A model generated the notes under the pieces. The model was not told the DNA's origin. It saw only the letters and a program-made list of their open reading frames with translations, and did not search any database. From Gymnogyps californianus (taxonomy: Eukaryota > Chordata > Aves > Accipitriformes > Cathartidae), in NCBI RefSeq assembly GCF_018139145.2, contig NC_059500.1:46832072-46896071 (forward strand): 64,000 nt of DNA, given 5' to 3'. The translations under genes and the position numbers were made by a program. How positions within the stretch are numbered: position 1 is the stretch's first letter; each line of letters begins with the position of its first letter. Shown here in pieces: positions 22,841 to 37,200 of this stretch.

Positions 22841-25800
22841 TGTTAATAAGATGATTTTTATCCTCTCTTAGTGGAGACCAATTCACTGTGAATCGTAAAA
22901 CTCATCCTATGAAAAAAGTACCAGGGATCTGCAATTGGGTTCCACTTGGCTCATTGTGTCTCTGTACAAACTTACTGAGTTGGCAGTTTTCTGGCACGTG
23001 AAGATATAAATTGGAAAGCCTATCTTGGTGTGTTTTGACTAGAGCTGCTGGTTTATGGTCAGAATTATATTAAGTATAATGGACACAAATACCAAGATGG
23101 TTCGATTACACAAATACTTAAAAAATTGAATACCATTCAATAGTAGAAATATTGCTGTAATTTACAAATGCCATTAATAAATCTTGCTCACAACTCCAGA
23201 AACATAGCCGTGCCATTTGAACTGAAGGAAACTGCTAGCATTTAAGTTTATAGCTTGATGAGCAGTGCAGTTTAATGGGATGTTGCCTTCAGCACCAAAG
23301 CCGACTTAAAAATACTACAACTGTTATGGCAGTTTGCCACTTTTTTGACTGTGGTTGCACAACTGTTGGTGAGGCTTTGTGATAATATCTGATCACTGAA
23401 CTGATCCGGGTTAAAAATAACTTTACAAGAACAAAAGAAATCGATGTGGAGAAGGGCAGCTATTTTTCAACTGACTCTCTAACTGGTGCAATTTGCTGGT
23501 ACGACCATTTTTGGGGTTGTGCTGTGGGTGTGTGTAAATGGCAGTGGAGAGGCAAGAGAGAAGTGCAATTAGTAGAGTGAGACCTGTAATCTAGTCAAGA
23601 GAGAGAAACTTGTTGCTTGGTTGCAATGACTGTTGCCCCTGCCGTGTCCCCAGTCTGCATCATAGTATAAATCTCACTTTCTGTGCCCATCAGGGCTTTT
23701 TCTCTTGTTGCCACGAGCTATAGCACAACGGGCTATAGCAAAGCCCGTGGTCAGACCTATGTCTGCAAAGGGAGCAAATGGGCCAGATTCTTCTTGGCCT
23801 GTTTTGTACCCACACCTTTCTGTGCCTCTCTATCTGGGAAAGTAATTTGCTTTTTTCTCCTGCTGAGTTTGTTTTCACAAGAAGTTCTTGGCCTGGGTAC
23901 CAGTGTGAGTCAGCTAAATGCCGGAGGATACATCCATGCAGCTAAATGATAGCTTAATTGTAGTAGAGGTGTGCCTGTCACTCTCCAGGTCTCAGCATGG
24001 CTAGTCCCAGCAGCAGCAGCTGGGGAAGCAGAGAGGTACCAAGGGTGGCAAGCTGATGGGAGCCCCAGGTCTCTGCTGGGGCTGGTAGCCTGTGCTGTTC
24101 TCTGTCCTGTGTTAGTTTGCTGCTCTTGCTGACTGGCATGTGTAGAAAGGTTTCCCAGTGCTGGAATGGCACTCCTATTTAGTTACGCAAACTCTTGTGA
24201 AGTCTCCTGCCATTAGCCACAAGACCACAAGAGCCGAGAAGCGTTTCCTCTTGGATTCATTACAAACTGTTGTTTCTTCCCCAAATCTAAGGTTGATTTT
24301 TTCAGTTCATGAAGAGGATTAACTGCATGAGATAGCATGTCTCAAACTGTGGTTTGCTCATTACTGGTGATTTTTGAGGCAACAGTAGGGTCACAGGCTG
24401 TGTGTCAAATGGTCTTAATTTTTTTTTCACTTACTAAAGGTTTCTGCTGGTCTCTGAGTGATTTGGAGGACAATTTGTAATCTGTTGGCATACAAAATTT
24501 GGGAAATATGTTTTCTTTGTTTGCTTTTTTCCCCCCCAGCAAACTCAGTTGTTGGTAAACCATCCTAAGCACTCAAGACCCAGAGAAGTGGGGAGCAGCC
24601 AAGTTTTTATTTGAGTAATGTAAAAATCCATTGCAGCCACCACTGCTGCCTATCTCAGATCAGAAGATTAAAGAAAATATTTCTTTTGGGTCAAGCTAGC
24701 AGTCTTCATGGTGACGTACCTTCCCTAACCTAAGCTGTAAAGTTGTAGGATTATTAAAAAGGAGTTTAGAAATTCATGGGCTTCATGTTGTGGCTATATA
24801 TGAAAATCTTCAGAGGATGACTGAACTAAATGGAAAGATTCTGGGATTCCCTGGATACTGCTAAGGTAACTTTCTGCCTTGAAAGGTTCTGCAGATGTTC
24901 TTTCCCTTTGTACCTAATTAAGTCTCGGTTTTAATGTGTCAAGGCTTTTTGCCTGAGAGTAAGGTAATTTTGTATGAGACCATGTCCAGGTTTACAGTGT
25001 GGCAGTTAGCATTAAGCGGCTTGTTGGTGCTTCCTCCTCAGTAGGAAGGTGCGCGTGTGCAGTAGTATGCGGTTGGCTTGTCTGCCAATCATTGATAACA
25101 GTAGGACAATGACTTCTTTTTAACCTCTGGAAAAGAACCAAAACCATCTCAGGTAGGAACACTGAACTTTATTTTCAGTAGTGCTATCTGAGTTAAGTTT
25201 TTTGGATCACTTTATTATTTAAAGTTACTTCAGTGTCAAGTTTGACATTCAGAGCTCCAGTAAGGGATGTGTCAGATGTGTCACAGATCTTTGTCTTTAG
25301 CGTGTGCTTCTATTGTTCTAATGTCTTACAGATTTGATAGGGCTTGTGAACTGATTTGTTTGAATATACAACTATTTTTGTATGCGTAATTCTAAAAAAA
25401 TATTATTAAGGCCATAAATAATTCTGTTCAGCCTTTTTTCTCCAGTGTGTCTGCTGACCATATTAGGAGAGGTTTATCTGAGGATGGAGGGGTGAAAATT
25501 TACTTTCTTGGCTGATGGAGAGGTTGCCATGCAGTGTAGTCTTTTGGCTTATGAGTCAGGGTAAAGATTACTGCACCTTTACCCTATTCATATAGTGCAA
25601 AGCATAATCAGCAGATCCACGCATGCAGGCTCTGATTAGGATCTCTTCCATTTTTCTTTGCGACATGTTTTATGTGAGTCTGTTCAGAGAGCAGAGGGGG
25701 TGGTCCTCAATTGTGTGGTGTGGAGATTGCCTCCTACCCAGCCCACCCAGCTCCTGGTCACCAGGCTGCAGAGAGATAAAGTGATATTTCTGTGGCTCTG

Positions 25801-28800
25801 AGTGGTCTTGTGTAAGACACCTCAGAGCTCTGGATAAGTAGTCTGGAAAGAAAAAGGCACGTGTGGCTTACCTTCCATGGAGGAGCACACCCTTAAGTCA
25901 AACTTGAGTACCCAGGTTCTGCCAGAACTGGTGTCTTTGCTTGATTTTGAGTGATGTGGAAGTCAGTACGGATAATCATATAAGGTATATCGCAGTGCAT
26001 GAAGGCAGGCCTTTGAGGGACTGGTACTTTAGTCCTTTATTCTCCACTCAACCTTGCACACACTTTGAGGAAAAGAAGCTTTCACATTCAGAGTGGTAGT
26101 GGAAGGTCCTGGGAGGGAGGAGAGATGTCCCACCAAGTTCAGTCACTTTGTTCAACACAGAAACAAAGGAAGTATTATGAAGAGGTTTTTGGCTAGAAAA
26201 CAGAAAACCTTTTCATGGGAGTCCACAGCTTCTGGTTTTGTTTTTAATACAAACATGATGATGTAACAAGTCATCTTGTTAAATAATGATACTTGTACAT
26301 TTCATGTTATCAGGTTTTGTTTACACTATAAACCTTTTGCCAGCTATTCACAGATCACTCCAGTAGGACACTAAAGTATTTCAGACAGAAAGAACATTAT
26401 GTATTTCTGAGTGGCAACAGAAATCTAAATTGGAACCTTACTTTGCTTCAAGGCTTTGCCGGTCTTTATACCAGAAATAGTTTGAAACTACTGGGAATGT
26501 GGATGAGTAAGGATTATAGTCTTTCATGATCACTTTTTCTCTGGTTGTTAGACTTTTGCTGAAATGTGTGGTGGTGTACAGAAATGTAGTGCTGCTGGGA
26601 CTACTTTAATCTTCAGTCATGTCAATGTGGTGATTCTTAGCATATGCAGAAAGCAGAGATGACATTGTCAAAGAGGCAGTTTGACATCTGATTTCTAGGC
26701 ATAAAAATACACATAGAATGTTATTGCTTGGTGTGCAAATAATGGAATTCAAGTATGAGATATTGAAAGTACCTAAAATTAAAACACAAATACCTGTGTA
26801 ATTTTAAGATACCTTTTAAAATTCTGTTGTAACTAGACAAAACAATGAATTTAGGAAAAGTTTTAGTGATACTGATTCTGAGAAGGAAGAGTTTCAGACC
26901 TCTTCAATAAAATGATCCATAGTAATTCAGAAGGATCTTAAATGGCAATGTGAATGGCAAATTGCTTTTGTTTCATTTGTGTAGAAAAACCTGCTGAAGT
27001 GTTCACTGTTAAATTAACATTTCGTTTGTTTGTTTGTTTCAAACTATAGTTTTTCAGAGCCAGGACTAAAGAATTAGTAGCTTATAACTATAAATATTTA
27101 GGATAAGATGATTCATGTACTGCTTCACATCTGAAATGTATTCTTAAGGATGTTTTATTCAAAGGCTTATGCTTCAGCTTTTGAAAAAAGAAACTCCAGC
27201 AGTAGGAGGAGCATCCTACTTGTTAGCGCTCAAAACTTCAATTAAGTCTTGGAGTATTGTAAACTGTCATCTTTGCTCAGTCCCAAGCTCTCTGACTGGA
27301 ATTATGTAGAACATGGGCAACTAATTTTGACCTGTCTGTGAAGAAATACTGTAATTGCATATGTTAAACAGCATATTCAGTGTACTGTGGTGTTCTCATG
27401 CAAAATAGCCAAGAAACATACCAGTGCCTAGCTAGACTGGATATTTTGTAAGGCTGTCCCATGCCTTTGTTTAGGGTTTACAAGATTGCTTCTCTTTCTT
27501 TAGTTTACTGTTGTGCTAGAGAACATACCAGTTTTTGTTGTGTGTTGGTATATACCTAGGCATGACTTTTGTCATGTGCTTTGCATACACTTACGTTGGA
27601 GTCTGAAGTGTTAATGCAGACAGACAGATCCCACCTAGGACTGTCTATGTGATTTGCCTAGCTGTTTGTAGCAGAGTAGCAAAACCAGAGGTTTTGAGCA
27701 GCGAATGAATACTTTGAGTCACCTACAGCCTATACAGCCTGCAATGAAGGCAGCGTTTTTCTCATTTGTGTCTCCTTACCTCAGCAGACTAGGTTATTAT
27801 TATTATGTGAGCACAGGCCTTCCTGTTGTGCTGTAATTAGCCAAGAGAGAGCGTACAAAGCTTCAGGATAAAGGAAGAAACACATTTGGAACCACTCTTC
27901 AGAGTTACTGTTTCTCAAATTGAAATTATTGTCTTCTGTTAGCAGCTGAACTGATCAATTAACTTCCTCTTTCCAATAGCAATCCAGTAAATCATTAATT
28001 ATTCCATTGCTAGTTTGTACTCTCACTTTTTTGTTTTCTGTATAGGCTTGGTTGTAAAGGGGGGGGTCTGTAACATGCACTTGTCTCACTCTTAATTTTA
28101 AAAGATACTGTGCTTGCTATGGGAAGGCTGTTTGTGTTGTAAGATGAATACCTTGCAACACCAAGAAAGGAAATAGTTATCTCTGTGTTTCAGCAATGTA
28201 CCTTGACAGTATTTTCTTACTATTTGCATAGTTAGAAATGTTGTTTAGAAAGGAAAAAAGAGCCATGGTCTGCTCTGTCTCTGGGGGCTCCAGTTTCTAG
28301 ATTTAGCTGGATTTCTTTGGGATCTGAACTCCGTTGTACTAAAGCCCAAACAGAGCATGTCTTGCATGTTATTGACCTCTGAGTTTATTTTGACAAGTCT
28401 TTTCAATGTTTGAACCTACCCAGCTTCTTTCTGCTTCATGTGCTTTATGTCACAGAGGCGACAGGAACTCCCCAGGGTGGAAAATGCATCTGAAGATTGA
28501 CATGTCAAGTTGACTGTCAGAGAGCAGTACCCTCTTTACCTTAGTTTCTTCAGAGGAAAAGTTGTGTAAGGATCCCTACAGTAGTTGTGTGCTGCAGAAC
28601 TCTTCTTTGAACCTGCTGAAGAGAGATCACTGTAGTTTAAGTGCGTTTGTGATCAGACTGTGACTTTCATGCAGCACCAAAGCAGTTGTGCATCATAGAA
28701 GGATCCTACCTCATATTTTTGGTGCTTGAATTTATTTACCTGTGATGTAGGAATGATAATTTTTTAACAGCTATTTAACCTTATGTGGAGGTCGATTATT

Positions 28801-29225
28801 AACTAGTAAGCAGCCATGAACATCTACATGATTACTAAGTGCAGTTACCTTTAGCACTCGCCTTGGCTCCTCCCAGTTTGTGCATACACATTGCAGAGAC
28901 TACCTGTCATTCAGAATTGCCCTTTGCATCTCACCACTTGAATCGTAGTTCCAAGTTTGGTATGAAGTGACGGTCTGCGACCACAGAATGTTGAAACCTA
29001 ATCAAGACCCTTTCGTGTGGTCCCATTGCTAGTGTTCCCTTTGTTAGTTTGCTGCACAGGCTTCTCATCCACAGCCTCTCCCTCTGACACATGTAGCAGC
29101 TGAAGTGGTGAGATCTGAGTCTGGGTATTCTTTCAGCGAGCAAGGGAAGCCCCTGCTAGGGGTAGGTGTGTGCTCTGATACAAAGATTGAAATGGGACTT
29201 TGACCTGGCCATAGCTTTTCCATAC

Positions 29226-29252
29226 TTGCCCACATTTCTTTTATGTGGGCAA
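29226..29252. repeat. Perfect 10-bp inverted repeat
   Basis: ttgcccacat at 29226-29235 and atgtgggcaa at 29243-29252 flank a 7-nt pyrimidine loop. No function can be assigned. Confidence 0.7.
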
Positions 29253-31812
29253 AGACCCCTCTGGCCCTTGCTAGCAGTCTTCCTAATGGCAGCATTGCTC
29301 GTGCCCTAAATCAGCCTTGTGGCACAATGGTCTGGGCAGACGTGCCCCAGGACACAGCTGTCAGAGGGGAGACATCAATGCAGTGTTGATGCAGATGACT
29401 TGATAGCGAGGAGATGCGCATCGGAGGTACATGGTAACATATTACCATAAAGAACTGATGCACATACATAATCTCTGGCTGGTTTGGCTCTATGTTTAAC
29501 TTATAAATGAATTGTGAAAGTCACCTGTGTTTGAACAACTGCCTAATCTTTTTGGTCACAATGTGATATTATACAACGAAGTGTAGCTTTGCATGTTTCA
29601 TTCTTCTCGCATCAGGTTGTGTTTGAGTAATTAAAAGTTCTGTTTAAAAGAATGGCTAATGAGCAAACATATTTTTATTGAATTAAGGCATTTAGTGAGA
29701 GTTGTAGTAATAAAAAAGGCATCTGTACTAATTAGGTATTGGAAGCTAAGTTGCTTAACTTAATTATTTTAAATAATACCATTTATTGCCAAGTTATAGT
29801 CTTAACTTTGATTCTACATTTGCCTTTCAAAAGGGAGATACTGTAGACTGATGTATTTATTTTTTTTTCCTTGCTCTGAGGCAGGCTACCAAAACACTGG
29901 AGTGGTTTATTTCAGAAATATACACCACAGCAATTAACATACAATCTCTTTAAAACTTTTTCCATGTATGGCATTATCGCAGCTCTTACTTGAGCTGAAT
30001 CTTACCTGTATCATCTTACCTGACTGCATCCCTGTGCCAGGCTGACTTTGTGATCAGAGAGGCCTTGGAAGTCAGTGGGAGACACTAGTGTCAAGCAGTT
30101 CATAGCTCTTTGCAAAACTCAAGGGGATTTCCCCTTGGTTGGGAGAGGCTCAAGGAAGAGCTTAAATCTAAAATCACTGCATTCAGTTTATTTTAATCTG
30201 AAATTATCTGCTCTATTCATATGTTATTCATACAGATATTATAGAACTTTGAGTTGAATTTGTGCAGCTAACAAATACGATCTGAAATTCCCTCAATCTT
30301 ACAATTTATTTGCCCATGCAAGCCTGATCTATCTTTTTAATGTTCAGTGTATGTCTGATTTAATGTGCAATATCAGGATAGCATCATTAGCTATAGCAAA
30401 TGTGAAAGGACACGAACACATTGTCTGTTTGGAATGGTTAAACTGGAGGTTAAAATGCCAGTGGCAATTTCAGCTGCCTTCAGCTGAAGCTAGATGTGTA
30501 ATAACAGACTGTGGTAGGAAGTAATTTATAAGTGGTTTGCTTGGTTTTGAGTTTTTTTTTGGTCACAGCATGACATTAGTAGAAGAATTTAGTTTTGCTT
30601 TGCTCTACCTGCAAATGATGATAAAGTGCATGAAGAGAAGTGTGGCTCATAAAAGTTGAGTTAGAAACAAAAGATGCCTTAGCATATTTTTGTTGGCTGC
30701 TATTGGGCAATGTCTTGATTTTTACATAGATCTTCAAAGCCGAAAGAATTTAAGTTGAAACTTCAGATCTAATTACAGGGAAGGTAAGTTTCTTTCAGGA
30801 TTTTAACTTGTTTGTTGAAATGTAAACATTTTTCTCAGTGTTTGCAACACTGTAATGTTGTGCTAAAGTATCACAAATTATATGAAAACTGCTAGAAATA
30901 TATATGTTTTTATGAAGTAGTTTGAGGAGGTAAGTAGGCATAGTGAAAATTGAGACTTAATTTTTCCATTTGCAATAATCTTTAGGGATATTAGTGATGA
31001 ACCTCTGACTGGAATTTAGTAACTGCTTGGGTTAAAACTTTGTTGCAGTAGCAACCACTAAATACTTTGGTGTTTGCTTGCAGTGCTCACTTAGTGTTGT
31101 TTATCTTATGTTTTTATGCAGAATACATTTGAAACAGTGGGGACTGTTACGTTTAGAGGCAGCATAGCTGAGGCTGAAAAGGTTGGGAGCAAACAATTTT
31201 TGACTTAGGTGTTTTGGTGGTATTTCTGCTAATTGAAACGAAGCATCTTGACACAGGGAGATGGAGGGTCAGTGTCTTTCTGTGGGACCTCAGAAATACT
31301 CAGTATAAACACAGATTTTGTGAATTTGTTGCTTCCACTTATCAACTGTAAATGATATTTAGAAAGTGCTTTGCAAACTCTGAGAAATACTATATGGTAT
31401 GTATCTACAAAGTGAGAACGGTAGTATGTCAGTAATACACTGGAGGGTGGGATTTGCAGGAGCACCTCCAAACTTGGAAGGGGGAGAAATAAAATTCTTC
31501 GATGGTTTTCTTATAACTTCTATGAGGTTTGCTGGATACTGTGTCTTCACCATTAAAATTAAATGTAAAGTTACAAACACAAATGTTATAGAGCACACCT
31601 GATGTAACTTTGCATTTTATTGAAGAATTAAAGCTAGCTGATATGTGGAAATGAGTATCATGAGGCGACCTGTTATTCACTGATTCATAATTCATATTAT
31701 GCAATGATTTTAATAAATATAGTCATATATTTGCTTTGATATTCTTTGTATTTCAGATATTGTAAGAACATATCTTCTCATATGTAAGAATGTATCTTCA
31801 TTATGTAGTAAA

Positions 31813-31836
31813 AAAATGTTAGTTTCCTAACATTTT
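31813..31836. repeat. Perfect 10-bp inverted repeat
   Basis: aaaatgttag at 31813-31822 and ctaacatttt at 31827-31836 flank a tttc loop. It is AT-rich and lies in probable intron 1. Confidence 0.7.
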
Positions 31837-34128
31837 AGATACTGCTTTTCAGTAAAAAGCTATCTTTTTAGTATAAGAGAGTTATACGGGAACAAATTAC
31901 TTTTCCATTTCACAGTTCTGATGTTATGTTCTGTTGAGGATATTTTGCAGTTTGTCACTGCATGTTAGCAAAAAATTGTTTGTATTTTATAACCCTTTAT
32001 CTGTGTGTGCATATACATGTACAGTATACATGTGTATAACATCTTCATAAGATAACAAAATTGTATAATATGCATTGTATAATGTAGACAGTATATATAA
32101 TATATATACGTATTTGAATTGTATATGCATGTATAAAAACATTCTTCAGTTTACTTCTGAAGGCCCTTTCTGGGCTCAGGTAGGGTTTACACTTTGTGTG
32201 CTTCCTTTCAGCCTAATATGCCTTCCTATGGCTTAAATACATGCTTTTACAGAGATGAAAAGCATATACTCTTTTCCTATGTTTTCAAAAGTCTGCTTTA
32301 AATAGCAATATTCTTAAATTCAAGTTTGTTTCTAGAATAATGGAAGTGATGACAGTAAGTTTGTGAATACTTACAGTATAGTTTTTTCTGTCTTGAATTA
32401 CATTATGGAGGGGGAAAGGGGCTGCTAAAGAGGTAATTTCAAGCCACAGTTTCTTTGAAAATGTAGGAATGATTAAGGAGGCTTTTCCCCCCCCAGTCTT
32501 ATTTTGACCCTGTAAGAACTTGAACACATCTTGCATGATTTCATAGTTTTGAATGTAGAAACTTCACAGGTTGCTTAGGCTGTAGGTGTCTGTACTGTTA
32601 CCCACATAGGTGGCTCTGTCTCTTGCTACTTGTCCAATTGCTAGAAGGAAATCTAGAAGATGTTTTATAAGGTACATAGGGACTCCTTGAAGTTGTAACT
32701 CAAGAGAGCTTCTTGTAAGCAAGTTAGAATTCTTACATACTTCTTGTGCAACCCAGACACTGGAATTGAAAAATACTCTTTCAAGTCACGCTGTTGAAGC
32801 ATTGATAGAGATTTGCTGTGCAGGCATGAAACCAATAAGCAGTCTCTTTTCAGGTGTCCTTAGCTATCAAGCAAAGTGGTCAAAGCTGTACCCCAGGTGC
32901 TTACAAACACTGATGTTTAAGCCTTTAGTTGCTCAGCCAAGAGTTTATGCTAGGGGAAAAAAGAATTAAGATACGAAGTGTCTCCCAGGTCTTCTGCCAG
33001 CTAAGTGTGAGCAAGTGTAGTGTACCCTTTATAACATTTGAAAATGTGCAGAGTTGTGTTTCCTGCTGCCTTTAGTCAGTGGCCAGGAGAATGGCTAGAA
33101 ACCAAACCCCACAGTAACTTGTTTCCTGCTGACGTTTGGTGAAAATCTGTTTTTCACAACAGAAAGGGGAAGGCTAAAGCCCATCAGGGAGTTCAGTCTG
33201 GTCTCCTTTTTGGATGGTGAAAATTTAGAAGGCAGTTATGTCCTCCATCAAATCCAGCCTGCTTTACAATCCACAACTTTTCTGAAGTGGTGCGCTTCTC
33301 GTCTGTGAATTAAGTATGGATACTTGGGGAGGGGGCAGTGTTTATAGGGTCATCTTGCCCCTCTCTGTCCTTCCAGCAAAGGAGTTGAGCAAGTGGTATG
33401 CTTGCCTGTTGCTCTGCTGGCTGGTCTGCAAATTGTATTGCCAATAAGTTGGAGAAGACTAACAGTTTATCCTTGTCATCTACCTGTGAAGTTAGATAAT
33501 ATGGCAATTTAATGAAAAACTAAAGAAAACTGTAAGGGTGGGGAGAATAACAAGCTGGTTTATTTTCAGTAAAGCCTGCTTTCCTCTCGCTGCTCTTCAA
33601 CCCTCTCTGTCCTGTTCCAACCCCCAATGCAGACAGACCGCAAACACGTATGTATCTGGTAATGCATAGGATTCTGGCAGTGAGCAGTGACGAACAAAAT
33701 CAGGAAGAAGATTCTTGTTCCTTTATGGTGTTTCAGGAAGCATGTTCAGCTCCGGAAATCATTGGAATAAGTGCAATTAAAGCTTCAAAATACACTGTTA
33801 TCATACAAGATTGTAAGAAACTGAGCTGCTTTTGTCAGTTTAAATATGCCTCCTCTGTGCTTCTTGCTGACCTCTCTTGTAAAAAGTGTTACAGGTTAGT
33901 CCTGTCTCGACCTACGGCATATTGCAGATGCAGCCTCCAGGACCTCATATTTTTTCAACTGTTGAAAACCATATTTAACTCCAGGACTTTGTTTTGAGTC
34001 CGTGCTACAAGCAGCTTCAAAAACTGTATTTCAACAAAAAATAATTTTAAAAAGTGTTTTCATGTGAGGTAGCTCCACTTTTGTTTCTCAAGGTGTTTCC
34101 TTAAATACCATTCATCAGAGATGAATGT

Positions 34129-34281
34129 TTTTCTTCGTGGTTTTCTTCGTGGTTTTCTTCGTGGTTTTCTTCGTGGTTTTCTTCGTGGTTTTCTTCGTGG
34201 TTTTCTTCGTGGTTTTCTTCGTGGTTTTCTTCGTGGTTTTCTTCGTGGTTTTCTTCGTGGTTTTCTTCGTGGTTTTCTTCG
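34129..34281. repeat. 12-bp minisatellite, 12.75 copies
   Basis: The unit ttttcttcgtgg repeats twelve times without a single substitution and then for nine more bases. The array is pyrimidine-rich with one CpG per unit. The unit is a multiple of three and contains no stop codon in any of six frames, so it produces long spurious frames. On the minus strand these read as repeats of PRRK, ENHE or TKKT. It lies in probable intron 1 of PIP5K1B. The lack of any diverged unit implies recent expansion or homogenisation, so copy number is probably polymorphic. Confidence 0.95.
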
Positions 34282-37200
34282 CCTCTTGAGATTTGCATAA
34301 TACACTTGTTTGGGATGACATTTACAGAGATCTCTGTAGCCTGGCTCCTGTGTTAGATGTGAAATACATTGGACTTTCACTATTTATGCCCTAAATTGGG
34401 TGAGAAGAGGAGCACTATATATATGAGAATAAATGCTAGTTTTATTTATGTATACATAAATATGTAATAAAAGTAACTTTTACAAAGAATAATGAGTTCT
34501 GAATTTTGTCAGACTAGAAGACACTGAATTGGTATTACTTTATTGTGTTCTTAATAACTAATGAAACAAAACTGAGATGTGCATTTACCAACAAAGTGAT
34601 ACATTATGGATTGAAAAATAACAGAAGCCTGTGGAAAGTTCACAACTTCAAACTTGACATCCTTCTTTTCTTTTAATGGGCATCTTGATGAAATGTAAAT
34701 ATTCTACTGTTGTTCTAGGCAGCCTATAATTAGCTACTACATGGTATCGTAACAGTGCTTTTTGTTGTAAAGAAAACTCAAGAACTACTTTTTCTTTATG
34801 TTTAGGCCTGATTCTTCCAGAACACTTCCAATCCTGTCAGTGCCCCTCTCCTCTTAACCCTTTTTGTGAATGTCAACACTTTTTTGGTGCCATAAACTTG
34901 CTGTAACCATCCCTTTTTCCTGACTGCAACAAAATTTTCAAGTCAATATTTTTATTACAGCTCATTCCAAGTTCTAAATGAATCTTAAATGTATCTAAAT
35001 CTAAATAAATCTTAAAATCACCCTTTTAAGGGTGACTGATGACCTATTCCCCAGGATGTGCAGTTACTTTGATATAAGTATGTCCAAATAAAATCAGATT
35101 GAATACACATCCTTAGCAAAATGTGTTCTGAAATACGGTCTAAGTGGCTTGATTTCTCTGAAGAGTACAGGGACATAGCAGCATCTCCTAAAATTTTAGT
35201 TGCTGATGCTTATGCCCCATCAAATAGATGTTAGAAACAAGGACATCAGTTGAACAGCGAAGCAATCTTCAACTACGTGTCTCACTTTGTTTTGATTGAT
35301 TTTAATTTCACAACTATTGCAAAATTCCTTGAAATGGGAAATCAGATAAATTGCACCCTGTATATACTGCAAGATTTTTCCACTTAGAAAAAAATAATGC
35401 ATTAACATGCATTTGATCTTTTATGGACCATTAGCACTTAATACAAATAGACAAATAAAACCTCTTCTGCAGCATTTACCTCAAACTCTGTAACTTGAAA
35501 GGTAGCGTGCTGCCCTTTTCATTGCTGCTCTTGTCTATGGCATGGTAAGTGGTAACCCAGCTGAAACTCGTATCTTAAGAATTGACGAGGCGGAAATGGA
35601 TATCTGAAAAATCAGAATAAGAGGGGAAAACTGGTAAGGCAATTGTTCTCTAGCATACCAACAGAGTTAACAAATACACATACAGTAGGGGGGGGGAAAG
35701 GTTTCTGATCATATTTTTGAAGCTATTCCATACTACACAAATGTTTACAAGAGTCTGAATGAGTGAAACCACAATTCTGCCAAAGTCCTGGTGCAGAACA
35801 GGGTGATTAAATCAGGTGCCCTCCATGAATTCAATGATTCTGGGTTGTTCAGAATGCACTCCAATTTTAGCAGTCCAGTTTCTTCCGAAGAAAAGTCAAA
35901 ACAGGCAATAGCAACAATAATGGCACTTTTAAAATACAGCTGATCCTTGCAGTAATGTGGCTTGTATATAATTTCCATTTTTTGGAGGTGAAGAATAAGG
36001 AAAGTGTCAGCAGTGTTATGACATGCTTCTGCAAAGGAAATAACAATGTCAGAGACTCTGTACTTCCAAGATTAGACATACCTTTTTGTCCTGTGGGCTT
36101 CAGGTTCTTGGCTATCTAACTAAAATGCAGACTCTTTTCCTGTAAGAGATGGACCTATTTCTTATCTGAAGATGCAATTGTTGATGGCGTAGTATGTGAG
36201 AATTTCTCATTAAAGGGAGGTTTCACATGTAAGCTTGTCTTTAGACTTATAACTAATAAAAGCATTCAAGTAGTTTCCCTTTTAGACCACTCTGAACTGT
36301 GGAATTTCAGGAGGGGGCAGTTTCCTATTCATTGTTTCCTTAGAATTAGTTTTGCTGTTCTGATTCTATGTGGATATTTCAGCTATTGCAGTAAAGGTGA
36401 GGTTTTTGTTCAGTTTGTGACATACGTACTTCTGCTTTATTTTTTTTAAACAGGGCCTGATTCTGCAAGCAGCTAAGCATCGGAGTAATTTTACTAAGGA
36501 CATAGTGATGCAGACAGTAAGGAAAACACATTTCTTCAGAAACTATATGGCTTCTCTTATTTTTGAGCCACTTCTTGTGACACTTGAACTTGTTCCTCGT
36601 TATTTTATAAATGTTGTCCAGAAAAACACCTCAAGGGAGTGGATGTGGACTGTTCGTCATTCACTTAGTCAGTCTGGGCATTATCATTGCATTTTTGCAA
36701 ATATTACAGGCCCATGGAAATAATGATGCATGGTGCCAAGCGATAGGAGGAAACTGCACTGGGAGAAGCGTGCAGTGACAAAATTAGAGTGTAAGAAAGT
36801 AGTGGTGAAGTTTGCTCATACAGGATTGCACATACTGCAGCATACAGTCAAAATGACATTGATTTAATGAGCTGCAAAGGCAGTTCTTGGACTCTCATCT
36901 CAAATTTAACACTGATAAAATGGTGTATTCTGCAAAAAGCCTACTTGGAATGTATTTATGGACTATGTTCATGTTCAAAAATATTAACAAATTTCATTTG
37001 ACACAGAGTGTTGGGGGTAGGAGAAAAATCATGCTGTATTTTTTTCCCTTATTATCAAATACGTGTTTTCCTGGTAAGAATTATATAACAAAGAGCTGCG
37101 AAATGGGTAAAACAAATGTGTTTCAAGTTATCCTGAGAGCATTACTATAGTTTAGCAGTGGAATTTGGAGATTAAGCTAGAAATTATCTAGCAGGAGTGT

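Noticed and set aside
34060..34380. 106-codon minus-strand frame of PRRK repeats and its two sister frames
   Set aside because: The frames are produced by the stop-free 12-bp minisatellite and all six frames are open there.
36452..36490. Phrase gggcctgattctgcaagcag resembling an old amniote repeat
   Set aside because: Too short to separate from chance without a repeat library.
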